A stretch of DNA of 64,000 bases, from NCBI RefSeq assembly GCF_041296385.1, contig NW_027183515.1:1-64000 (forward strand), given 5' to 3'. How positions within the stretch are numbered: the first letter of the stretch is position 1; every line of letters starts with the position of its first letter. The notes under the pieces were generated by a model. The model saw only the letters and a list, made by a program, of their open reading frames with translations. It had not been told where the DNA came from and ran no database searches. Shown piece after piece: positions 54,027 to 64,000 of the stretch. The position numbers were made by a program, and so were the translations under genes. Origin of the DNA: Aphelocoma coerulescens. Its lineage: Eukaryota; Chordata; Aves; Passeriformes; Corvidae.

Positions 54027-54435
54027 AGAGCTCCGGTTTCAGGCGTCGCTTGGCAACGGCTTTCCGTGCTCGGGACCTCGCAGGTGTCTCCACTCAGAGC
54101 TCCAGCGCGGGCGGTGCTGAGCAATACCCGCCTGTGCTCGGGCGCGCGGCTGGATCCCTCCTAAGAGCTCCGGTCTGCACTGCTTAGCAGCGTGTCCGTG
54201 CTCGAGGGGTACCACGGCAAACTTCCTCAAAGAGCTCCAGGTAACCGCTGCGCAGCAGTGGCCGTCTGTGCTCGAGGACTGCCAGGCAATTTCCTCCCTC
54301 CGAGAGCTCCAGGTAATTGCTACGAAGTAACGGCTCCCCGTGCTCGAGGGCTGCCTCAGCAGAGTTATAGAGCTCCGGCTTTTACGCTGCGCAGCAACGG
54401 TATGCCGTGCTCACGACACGTTCCAGGTGGCTATA
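54027..54435 (-). repeat. Leader repeats, E5
   Basis: Six ~68-bp units; primer site at 54502-54519. Confidence 0.85.
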
Positions 54436-54522
54436 ACTGGTCTTTTAGTTACCGTCCATGGCGAAGTCTCTCACAGGTGGAAGAAGCTGAATCAGGCCTT
54501 CACTCACGTTTGGGCGCCAGTT

Positions 54523-55354
54523 TGTCGAAATTGATGGCGATGATGGTGATGAGGGTGTGGGTTCGGTCGGGCCCGGCTGGAGATGGACGGCGACGAGAGA
54601 TCTCTATAAGCAGGTCTTTGGAGCATGCAGTTTATTGCAGAGGGTGTGGGTACAGGGGCACTGCTTAGAGCTGCCAGCTGCAGCTCCAAGCAGGCCCAAG
54701 GTGTAAGAGAGGGAGAGAGAGTGAGCGAGAGAGCTAGAGCAAGAGGCTGAGAGCTAAGAGTGTAAAGAGCAAGAGAGACAAACTAAGAGGAGAGCTGAAT
54801 TAAGAGGAAGAAGAAGAGCAAGAGAGTTACTAAGAGAGCTACTAAGAGGAGAAGAGCATTACTAAGAGAGCTACTAAGAGAGTTACTAAGAGCGTTACTA
54901 AGAGGAGAAGAGCATTACTAAGAGGAGAGGAGTTAAGAGAGCGAGGAGCTTGTTACAATACAATAAATCATCTTCTGTAGTGAATATTCTAATTCTCAGT
55001 AGCCAATCTAATACAAGGTACAAATCCTATAGCATTTACATACAGCCTATAAGAGTTCTTACATTACCATAGAGTGTTACATTTTAACTTCTAAAAACTA
55101 CTCTTTGGACCCCTTCTGCTGAGCTAGTAGGGTCTGCTCTGACCCTTGGACCTGTCTGCAAGCAGAGGGTATTGTTCAATCAAGAGGGGATTACCTTCAG
55201 CCGGCTATACCATTGTTTTCCAGTTGTTCAGTAACTAAGACTCTATATCTCAAAGATGGCCTTCATTTCGATGTCGCTCACAGTTTTCATATTCCCAGAA
55301 TCTTTTGTTAGGCAATCATATTTATAAGGCTTTCCTGTTTCATCTTCCCCAACA
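54523..55354 (-). repeat. 5' LTR of E5
   Basis: 832 bp, t at 54645 shared with E3. Confidence 0.9.
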
Positions 55355-57627
55355 ACAAAGGCTCTCCTGGGAGCCACGGGTCACAAAGCACCGTGGGCTC
55401 TGTGCAGCCCCGCTGTGTCACAATGGCCGCTGGCTTCCACGAGCCCCCGCAGTGTCCCAGTGGGCCCCGTGGCTTTAGGAGTGGGTGGCTGGGAGTTGGT
55501 GCCAGCGGCTGGGGGAGCAGCAGCAGGGACTGTGTGTGGACAGTGCCATGGCCACTTGTGTGGCCACTGGTGTCTCTGTGCCAGGCACAGCCGTGGTGTG
55601 TAACACCGGCTCTGGGTCCTTTGGCTGTGCAGGTGGCAGTCACGGCCTGGAGCAGGGCTGCTCCCGGGGGACAGCCTGGGGCAGGAGGCTGCTGGAGATT
55701 CATTCCCCACACTCCTTGTCATGAGGTGCTCAGAGTGATTGGAAAGGCTGTTGGCAGCAGGCAGTTCTCTGGGTTCAAGCTGTGGAGCTGTCAGCGGGAA
55801 TGCAAAGGCCAAGCTGGTGAGCCTTTTGTCCTGGTGCCTTTAGTGTGTGAGCAGTCCCTGGTGCCGTTGTCTTTGGATCCTGAGTGTGGGAGAGGCAAGG
55901 CTTAGGATGGTGCGTAGAGCTGAGAAGGAAAGTGCCGAGAGCAGCGTGTGTGCTGCTGCTTTGAGGGGTGCAGTTGAAGTTGTAGGCAGCAAGAGCTTTC
56001 TCAGCTGGCCCTTTTGTGAGCTCTGCTTTTGCCAGATGACTTCCATCTTACCCTCTTACCATCTTAGCCTCTCATTTTTGCATATCCCAAACCCCCTTCC
56101 AAACATCCAGCAGCTGCTTGTAAAGAAGAAGTCCTAGAACAAAAAGCCAGTGCTGCCTTTCATAGCCCCTTTGCTGTCTATGAAGTAGAGGAAAGAAGCT
56201 AGTGAGACGCACTTTCTTTCTCAACTCCATAGAGCGCATCCTTCTCTCAAGGTGGCAGAGTCCTTGGCGGAAGTGAAGCATCTGCAGCTGCAGTTCAGAC
56301 TGAGAGATGTGCCAGGACAGGAAACATTTGCTGACCTTCCCTGTTCCCTGTGCAACATGATTCTCGCATCCCAGTCACTTTCACACACCTTCGGTATCCC
56401 TGAGTCCAAGCAGCTAAAGCTCACAGAGACAGAAGTGTCAGGAAGGAAAACGTTGCAAAAGCACCCCCTTCTCTTATCAGCATATAAATTGTGCACAACA
56501 GGCTGCGGCACCGAACCTTCCTTCTCAGATAGACATGCCATCACACTTTTCACTCTTGCAGCTCGGTTGAAAAGCTCCAGCAGCTGCTCCCGCAATAGCA
56601 AAAGGTTCTAGAAGTGAAAGCCAGTTTGGGGCTGCACCTTCTCCTTGCCGCATGTAAGCCACACCAAACTCCCTGATGCACTCTGTCCTCCCCTTCTCAA
56701 AGGAGTAGACGGTGGCATCAGGACACACCTGTGTCCCAGCAGCTGGGTGCCCAGCCGGGAGCAGGAGCAGGGCTGGGGCTGCTCCCAAAGTTGCCCCGCC
56801 CCAATGCCAGAGCCGGACATATGCTGAGGGGGGGCTGGATCAGGCTTTATTGTCCAGCTGCATGCCAGGAGTGAGCACAAAATCTACCTGCATTCTCTGC
56901 AGCATGCCATCCTGGAGCAGAGCCATTGCCAAAGGAAGCCGTGAGCCCGTGCCAAGCCAGTGCCGGAGTGGGATCCTAGCAGCACCTGTGGAAGCCGGGA
57001 GAGAGGAGCCCACCTGGAGCAGGTTCGTGCAGGATTAATCATCCCGTGGCTTCCCACCAGGGTCCTGTTGCTTCCAAAAGGCCCCACAGTGTCACTGTGG
57101 CCCCTCGGTTCCACCAGGTTCCATAGCGTCACTGTGGTGCCCAGGGTTCCGTCAGCTTCGCCAGCATCCCCACGGTCTGCAGAGCTCCCCGAGCTTCTGT
57201 GGTGTCACAGTGGAGGCAGGGTTGCATCAGGTTCCATAGCATCAGCACGGTCTCCAGGGCTCCCAGAGGTTCTGTGGTGTCACAGTGGAGGCAGGGTTGC
57301 ATCAGGTTCCATAGCATCACCACAGTCTCCAGGGCTCCCTGAGCTTCTGTGGTGTCACAGTGGAGGCAGGGTTGCATCAGGTTCCATAGCATCAGCACGG
57401 TCTCCAGGGCTCCCAGAGGTTCTGTGGTGTCACAGAGGAGGCAGGGTTGCATCAGGTTCCATAGCATCAGCACGGTCTCCAGGGCTCCAAGAGCTTCTGT
57501 GGTGTCACAGAGGAGGCAGGGTTGCATCAGGTTCAATAGCATCAGCACGGTCTCCAGGGCTCCCCTGAGCTTCTGTGGTGGTGTCACAGAGGAGCCAGGC
57601 TTCCTTGTAGTTCCCCAGCATCACAAA
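55355..57627. repeat. Array unit A8
   Basis: 2,273 bp; minisatellite five copies (57191-57566); counterpart of A5. Confidence 0.95.
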
Positions 57628-58459
57628 TGTCGAAATTGATGGCGATGATGGTGATGAGGGTGTGGGTTCGGTCGGGCCCGGCTGGAGATGGACGGCGACG
57701 AGAGATCTCTATAAGCAGGTCTTTGGAGCATGCAGTTTATTGCAGAGGGCGTGGGTACAGGGGCACTGCTTAGAGCTGCCAGCTGCAGCTCCAAGCAGGC
57801 CCAAGGTGTAAGAGAGGGAGAGAGAGTGAGCGAGAGAGCTAGAGCAAGAGGCTGAGAGCTAAGAGTGTAAAGAGCAAGAGAGACAAACTAAGAGGAGAGC
57901 TGAATTAAGAGGAAGAAGAAGAGCAAGAGAGTTACTAAGAGAGCTACTAAGAGGAGAAGAGCATTACTAAGAGAGCTACTAAGAGAGTTACTAAGAGCGT
58001 TACTAAGAGGAGAAGAGCATTACTAAGAGGAGAGGAGTTAAGAGAGCGAGGAGCTTGTTACAATACAATAAATCATCTTCTGTAGTGAATATTCTAATTC
58101 TCAGTAGCCAATCTAATACAAGGTACAAATCCTATAGCATTTACATACAGCCTATAAGAGTTCTTACATTACCATAGAGTGTTACATTTTAACTTCTAAA
58201 AACTACTCTTTGGACCCCTTCTGCTGAGCTAGTAGGGTCTGCTCTGACCCTTGGACCTGTCTGCAAGCAGAGGGTATTGTTCAATCAAGAGGGGATTACC
58301 TTCAGCCGGCTATACCATTGTTTTCCAGTTGTTCAGTAACTAAGACTCTATATCTCAAAGATGGCCTTCATTTCGATGTCGCTCACAGTTTTCATATTCC
58401 CAGAATCTTTTGTTAGGCAATCATATTTATAAGGCTTTCCTGTTTCATCTTCCCCAACA
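57628..58459 (-). mobile_element. Solo LTR S2 (832 bp)
   Basis: Counterpart of S1 exactly 20,005 bp later, with the same acaaa flanks. Confidence 0.93.
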
Positions 58460-60882
58460 ACAAAGGCTCTCCTGGGAGCCACGGGTCACAAAGCACCGTG
58501 GGCTCTGTGCAGCCCCGCTGTGTCACAATGGCCGCTGGCTTCCACGAGCCCCCGCAGTGTCCCAGTGGGCCCCGTGGCTTTAGGAGTGGGTGGCTGGGAG
58601 TTGGTGCCAGCGGCTGGGGGAGCAGCAGCAGGGACTGTGTGTGGACAGTGCCATGGCCACTTGTGTGGCCACTGGTGTCTCTGTGCCAGGCACAGCCGTG
58701 GTGTGTAACACCGGCTCTGGGTCCTTTGGCTGTGCAGGTGGCAGTCACGGCCTGGAGCAGGGCTGCTCCCGGGGGACAGCCTGGGGCAGGAGGCTGCTGG
58801 AGATTCATTCCCCACACTCCTTGTCATGAGGTGCTCAGAGTGATTGGAAAGGCTGTTGGCAGCAGGCAGTTCTCTGGGTTCAAGCTGTGGAGCTGTCAGC
58901 GGGAATGCAAAGGCCAAGCTGGTGAGCCTTTTGTCCTGGTGCCTTTAGTGTGTGAGCAGTCCCTGGTGCCGTTGTCTTTGGATCCTGAGTGTGGGAGAGG
59001 CAAGGCTTAGGATGGTGCGTAGAGCTGAGAAGGAAAGTGCCGAGAGCAGCGTGTGTGCTGCTGCTTTGAGGGGTGCAGTTGAAGTTGTAGGCAGCAAGAG
59101 CTTTCTCAGCTGGCCCTTTTGTGAGCTCTGCTTTTGCCAGATGACTTCCATCTTACCCTCTTACCATCTTAGCCTCTCATTTTTGCATATCCCAAACCCC
59201 CTTCCAAACATCCAGCAGCTGCTTGTAAAGAAGAAGTCCTAGAACAAAAAGCCAGTGCTGCCTTTCATAGCCCCTTTGCTGTCTATGAAGTAGAGGAAAG
59301 AAGCTAGTGAGACGCACTTTCTTTCTCAACTCCATAGAGCGCATCCTTCTCTCAAGGTGGCAGAGTCCTTGGCGGAAGTGAAGCATCTGCAGCTGCAGTT
59401 CAGACTGAGAGATGTGCCAGGACAGGAAACATTTGCTGACCTTCCCTGTTCCCTGTGCAACATGATTCTCGCATCCCAGTCACTTTCACACACCTTCGGT
59501 ATCCCTGAGTCCAAGCAGCTAAAGCTCACAGAGACAGAAGTGTCAGGAAGGAAAACGTTCCAAAAGCACCCCCTTCTCTTATCAGCATATAAATTGTGCA
59601 CAACAGGCTGCGGCACCGAACCTTCCTTCTCAGATAGACATGCCATCACACTTTTCACTCTTGCAGCTCGGTTGAAAAGCTCCAGCAGCTGCTCCCGCAA
59701 TAGCAAAAGGTTCTAGAAGTGAAAGCCAGTTTGGGGCTGCACCTTCTCCTTGCCGCATGTAAGCCACACCAAACTCCCTGATGCACTCTGTCCTCCCCTT
59801 CTCAAAGGAGTAGACGGTGGCATCAGGACACACCTGTGTCCCAGCAGCTGGGTGCCCAGCCGGGAGCAGGAGCAGGGCTGGGGCTGCTCCCAAAGTTGCC
59901 CCGCCCCAATGCCAGAGCCGGACATATGCTGAGGGGGGGCTGGATCAGGCTTTATTGTCCAGCTGCATGCCAGGAGTGAGCACAAAATCTACCTGCATTC
60001 TCTGCAGCATGCCATCCTGGAGCAGAGCCATTGCCAAAGGAAGCCGTGAGCCCGTGCCAAGCCAGTGCCGGAGTGGGATCCTAGCAGCACCTGTGGAAGC
60101 CGGGAGAGAGGAGCCCACCTGGAGCAGGTTCGTGCAGGATTAATCATCCCGTGGCTTCCCACCAGGGTCCTGTTGCTTCCAAAAGGCCCCACAGCGTCAC
60201 TGTGGCCCCTCGGTTCCACCAGGTTCCATAGCGTCACTGTGGTGCCCAGGGTTCCGTCAGCTTCGCCAGCATCCCCACGGTCTGCAGAGCTCCCAGAGGT
60301 TCTGTGGTGTCACAGTGGAGGCAGGGTTGCATCAGGTTCCATAGCATCACCACAGTCTCCAGGGCTCCCTGAGCTTCTGTGGTGTCACAGTGGAGGCAGG
60401 GTTGCATCAGGTTCCATAGCATCAGCACGGTCTCCAGGGCTCCCAGAGGTTCTGTGGTGTCACAGTGGAGGCAGGGTTGCATCAGGTTCCATAGCATCAG
60501 CACGGTCTCCAGGGCTCCCAGAGGTTCTGTGGTGTCACAGTGGAGGCAGGGTTGCATCAGGTTCCATAGCATCACCACAGTCTCCAGGGCTCCCTGAGCT
60601 TCTGTGGTGTCACAGTGGAGGCAGGGTTGCATCAGGTTCCATAGCATCAGCACGGTCTCCAGGGCTCCCAGAGGTTCTGTGGTGTCACAGAGGAGGCAGG
60701 GTTGCATCAGGTTCCATAGCATCAGCACGGTCTCCAGGGCTCCAAGAGCTTCTGTGGTGTCACAGAGGAGGCAGGGTTGCATCAGGTTCAATAGCATCAG
60801 CACGGTCTCCAGGGCTCCCCTGAGCTTCTGTGGTGGTGTCACAGAGGAGCCAGGCTTCCTTGTAGTTCCCCAGCATCACAAA
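58460..60882. repeat. Array unit A9 (long form)
   Basis: 2,423 bp with seven minisatellite copies (60296-60821). Counterpart of A6, including cgttccaaaag at 59560. It closes the second 20,005-bp block. Confidence 0.95.
60296..60821. repeat. 75-bp minisatellite in A9, seven copies
   Basis: Seven copies; g at 60449 where A6 has c. Confidence 0.93.
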
Positions 60883-61714
60883 TGTCGAAATTGATGGCGA
60901 TGATGGTGATGAGGGTGTGGGTTCGGTCGGGCCCGGCTGGAGATGGACGGCGACGAGAGATCTCTATAAGCAGGTCTTTGGAGCATGCAGTTTATTGCAG
61001 AGGGCGTGGGTACAGGGGCACTGCTTAGAGCTGCCAGCTGCAGCTCCAAGCAGGCCCAAGGTGTAAGAGAGGGAGAGAGAGTGAGCGAGAGAGCTAGAGC
61101 AAGAGGCTGAGAGCTAAGAGTGTAAAGAGCAAGAGAGACAAACTAAGAGGAGAGCTGAATTAAGAGGAAGAAGAAGAGCAAGAGAGTTACTAAGAGAGCT
61201 ACTAAGAGGAGAAGAGCATTACTAAGAGAGCTACTAAGAGAGTTACTAAGAGCGTTACTAAGAGGAGAAGAGCATTACTAAGAGGAGAGGAGTTAAGAGA
61301 GCGAGGAGCTTGTTACAATACAATAAATCATCTTCTGTAGTGAATATTCTAATTCTCAGTAGCCAATCTAATACAAGGTACAAATCCTATAGCATTTACA
61401 TACAGCCTATAAGAGTTCTTACATTACCATAGAGTGTTACATTTTAACTTCTAAAAACTACTCTTTGGACCCCTTCTGCTGAGCTAGTAGGGTCTGCTCT
61501 GACCCTTGGACCTGTCTGCAAGCAGAGGGTATTGTTCAATCAAGAGGGGATTACCTTCAGCCGGCTATACCATTGTTTTCCAGTTGTTCAGTAACTAAGA
61601 CTCTATATCTCAAAGATGGCCTTCATTTCGATGTCGCTCACAGTTTTCATATTCCCAGAATCTTTTGTTAGGCAATCATATTTATAAGGCTTTCCTGTTT
61701 CATCTTCCCCAACA
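60883..61714 (-). repeat. 3' LTR of E6
   Basis: 832 bp, inner end intact (a at 61714). Confidence 0.9.
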
Positions 61715-62991
61715 TCTCCCCCGTTCTGATGAACAACTAAGATATTAGATACAGTCCTACTCGTTATTTTTTGCACACACTGAAGCATACAAGGTACTGC
61801 TACTAAAACTATAATTATTACTACTAGAATAATCAAGCCTATTTTACAGAGTTCCCTTAGCCAAGGTGCAAAGCTCCAATCATCAAACAAACTGTCCAGC
61901 CAAGACGGGTCATCTGTTCTAATTTGGTTAGCTAGATCCTTTAGGTTTTGTAGCTGTTTGTGAATGGAAACAGAATGATCGGATAAATTCATACAGCATA
62001 ATCCTTCAAAATCTTCACAGCCGTGCCCATGTGCTAATAAAAGATAATCAACGGCAGCTCTATTTTGTAAAGTGGCATGTCTGACTGCCTCTTCATCGGT
62101 TAACAGATCACTGATCATAGTAGAGGTGGCATTTACCTCCTTGCTGAGCCAACATCCCAACTTGTTTAACTGTTTTAAAGCAATTGAGGAGCTTAACTGA
62201 GGTAGAAAAATGCTTGCAACAATTGATTTTCCAGAGTTCCAAGGGTGGAAGTCACTATCACAGTCACTATCGTACTGATGTCCCCAGGAAGATCTGATCT
62301 TTCTGCTTTTCTTTTTGATTACCTCTTTGACACTGGGAGCAATAATTGTAAGTTGTCCCAGAGCACAAGGGCCACCATCTATTTTTGAAGGTATACCTTG
62401 CCAGGCCCTGTCTCCACAGATGAGCCAAATTCCTCTGGGGAATCGAATAGGAAGTTTGCTAAAACGATCTGCATGAGGTTCGTCATATATAAGAAGCTTA
62501 ACTTGACTACACCAAGAAGTTACATTGCTATAAGCTGGGTGATATGGGGTAACATTTAAATGGGGACCGTTTTCTCCTTGAAAGTGAAAGAAATAGCAGG
62601 TATCCATAGTTAACGAACCTAGGATTTCTAGCTCTTGAAGGTCAGATTTATCAATTTTAGAATTATCAATATAAGTTTGGTGTCTATGGCTGGGAGTTGG
62701 AGATACATGATGATCGTCATATGGCCAATACTTATCAAGAGTAATATTATCAAAACCTTCTGGAAGAGGTACTCCAACTAAACAGGTTGAAAAAGGTTTG
62801 TCAGGGCTTGTGTCAGATAGACAGATGGTATCGGAGCCTGCGGATTTGGCTAAAGCAACCCAGACATTTGTCTTTGGTTGATTCACAGGTAAAGCTTCAC
62901 TACAAAAACTAAAACAAAAGAATAAAAGCAACATGCACGCGCGCAAATGAGAAAACTCCATTCTTTTCTTGAGCTGTTTTTGGCAGATCAC
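61603..62991 (-). CDS. env: Envelope glycoprotein, E6 (462 aa)
   Basis: Open, with the same protein as E1; shares the silent change with E4. Confidence 0.92.
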   Translation of the reverse strand: MICQKQLKKRMEFSHLRACMLLLFFCFSFCSEALPVNQPKTNVWVALAKSAGSDTICLSDTSPDKPFSTCLVGVPLPEGFDNITLDKYWPYDDHHVSPTPSHRHQTYIDNSKIDKSDLQELEILGSLTMDTCYFFHFQGENGPHLNVTPYHPAYSNVTSWCSQVKLLIYDEPHADRFSKLPIRFPRGIWLICGDRAWQGIPSKIDGGPCALGQLTIIAPSVKEVIKKKSRKIRSSWGHQYDSDCDSDFHPWNSGKSIVASIFLPQLSSSIALKQLNKLGCWLSKEVNATSTMISDLLTDEEAVRHATLQNRAAVDYLLLAHGHGCEDFEGLCCMNLSDHSVSIHKQLQNLKDLANQIRTDDPSWLDSLFDDWSFAPWLRELCKIGLIILVVIIIVLVAVPCMLQCVQKITSRTVSNILVVHQNGGDVGEDETGKPYKYDCLTKDSGNMKTVSDIEMKAIFEI

Positions 62992-63015
62992 TTTCTTCTG
63001 GTGATTCTGCGCAGT

Positions 63016-64000
63016 TCAGGTCTGGGTGCTTGCTTCCTGGCTTCCACTTGCAGAGTCACTGGCTGGTGTGGTGGCATCAGCAGGCTTTGATGCGAGGTAT
63101 GGCTTCACGTTTTTTGCTGGAACCCACTTGATTCCTTCACCTGTGGAAACACATGCAAACCCCTTCCCCCACATTATAAGATTGTATGGTCCTTCTATTT
63201 TTCCTGAGTCTAGATTTTTAATCAAAACTGGGGGGCGCTCTTTCAGTTTTGCTTTTTTGTTGTTCAAAAAATGTCTATAAATGGGGGGATCAGGCTCTTC
63301 TGCAGAGCTATTCAAAAAATTGTAAACATACAAAGCCTTGTTCAACCTCCTTTGAGGTGTATCCTGGACTTCTCCCCCTCTCTGTTGATCTAAAATGCGT
63401 TTTAGGGTTTGATGTGTTCTTTTTAGGGTACTTTTTAGCAGTTGTTTAAGATACGGTGAGCAAATACCACTATCTCTTACAGCCCTTCTTAGTTCTTTAA
63501 TTTCGTGAGTGGGGATGGGAACCCACGTTTTGGGACTGTCAGGCTGTTGGCTAGCTATCACAGGCTTAGCTAATAGACTTTCATCTTTACAGCTTTGGAG
63601 TCTTATTTCATGCCAATCTGTTAATTGAGAATAATCTGAGCACTTTGGAGGATTTTTTGATTCAGAAAGTAGCGCTAACAAACTCTCAGAACTCGTTTTC
63701 TCCTTATGGGTTGCAAGATCCCAGCCGCTCGCTGGCGGGACTCTGGGGCTCATTGCAAACAAATCTGGCTGCTTTTCAGGGTTTCCTGGTGTTAGATTTA
63801 AAGCATCAGCTCGGGCAGAGCGGCTCTCCGTCTTCCCTGCCACTGGAGCTGCACCACTGCCCTCCGTTCCCCCCCTGTTTGCGGCTTGTGAGGCGAGGCT
63901 GAGCTGCGCGGAGGGATGTTGCTGGGCGGCGGTAGCCGAGGGATACAGCTGTGCGGTGCCGGAGGGCCCCGGCGGGGGCGGCGATGGCACTGCCGATCTC
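63016..64000 (-). pseudogene. Gag-integrase fusion frame, E6 (partial)
   Basis: Same frame as E1, with its 5' end beyond the window. The apparent ATG at 63990 is created by the window edge and is not the equivalent start. Confidence 0.8.

Larger units (their letters stand above)
49253..55354 (-). mobile_element. Provirus E5 (6,102 bp)
   Basis: Counterpart of E3 one block later, sharing Ala91 (g at 53631), Gln13 and t at 54645. LTRs 49253-50084 and 54523-55354. Confidence 0.93.
60883..64000 (-). mobile_element. Provirus E6, cut by window end
   Basis: Start of the third 20,005-bp block: 3' LTR, env and most of the gag-integrase frame. It shares a at 61987 with E4. Confidence 0.92.

Noticed and set aside
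60065..60823. 252-codon plus-strand repeat protein in A9 (and 202-codon minus-strand frame)
   Set aside because: Both come from the 75-bp period being divisible by three. There is no start context, signal or domain, and the length follows copy number.

Overview
This window is vertebrate nuclear DNA, most likely from a bird. It has no bacterial or phage gene organisation. Nearly all recognisable coding sequence is endogenous retroviral: a class I (gamma-like) provirus with a tRNA-His primer site, and a beta-like gag/integrase joined to an alpharetrovirus-like envelope whose transmembrane subunit has an internal, cysteine-flanked fusion loop. The bird assignment is inferred from these element types; no host gene was recognised.

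Layout. (1) 1-4066: the 5' half of a class I provirus on the minus strand: LTR 3601-4066, tRNA-His primer site 3580-3597, gag 3193-1754 with one internal TGA, and an open pol frame that runs off the left edge. (2) 4067-6150: no recognised content. (3) 6150-7540: a degenerate gene-like repeat of about 400 bp, with an intron-like insert in one copy. (4) 7541-7945: a CCT/CGT-rich microsatellite. (5) 7949-8292: an isolated minus-strand LTR whose flanks do not match. (6) 8293-64000 and beyond: a large tandem array.

The array is built from two parts. Unit A is about 2.27-2.42 kb, has no recognised gene, and carries a 75-bp minisatellite. Between successive A units, always at the same point, sits either a 6,102-bp provirus (832-bp LTRs, six copies called E1-E6, the last cut by the window end) or an 832-bp solo LTR (S1, S2). 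Every insertion is bounded by TG...CA ends and a 5-bp ACAAA duplication, and the empty target site survives at the A1/A2 junction near 10217. The order is A1(partial)-A2-E1-A3-E2-A4-E3-A5-S1-A6-E4-A7-E5-A8-S2-A9-E6. From E2 on, the block E-A-E-A-S-A repeats as a higher-order unit of exactly 20,005 bp (20873-40877, 40878-60882, then a third copy begins). Private variants recur at the same place in successive blocks.

Each provirus is defective. A deletion joins the N-terminus of Gag capsid directly to the integrase C-terminus, removing the rest of capsid, nucleocapsid, protease, reverse transcriptase and the integrase core. A TAA further splits gag into a 454-codon matrix/Pro-Ala-rich frame and the downstream gag-integrase frame. 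The 462-codon env is open in all six copies, and its last 36 codons lie inside the LTR. The window is thus a recent, homogenised provirus-bearing satellite that multiplies an open envelope gene. Whether anything is expressed cannot be told from sequence. Collapse or false duplication in assembly should be excluded first.
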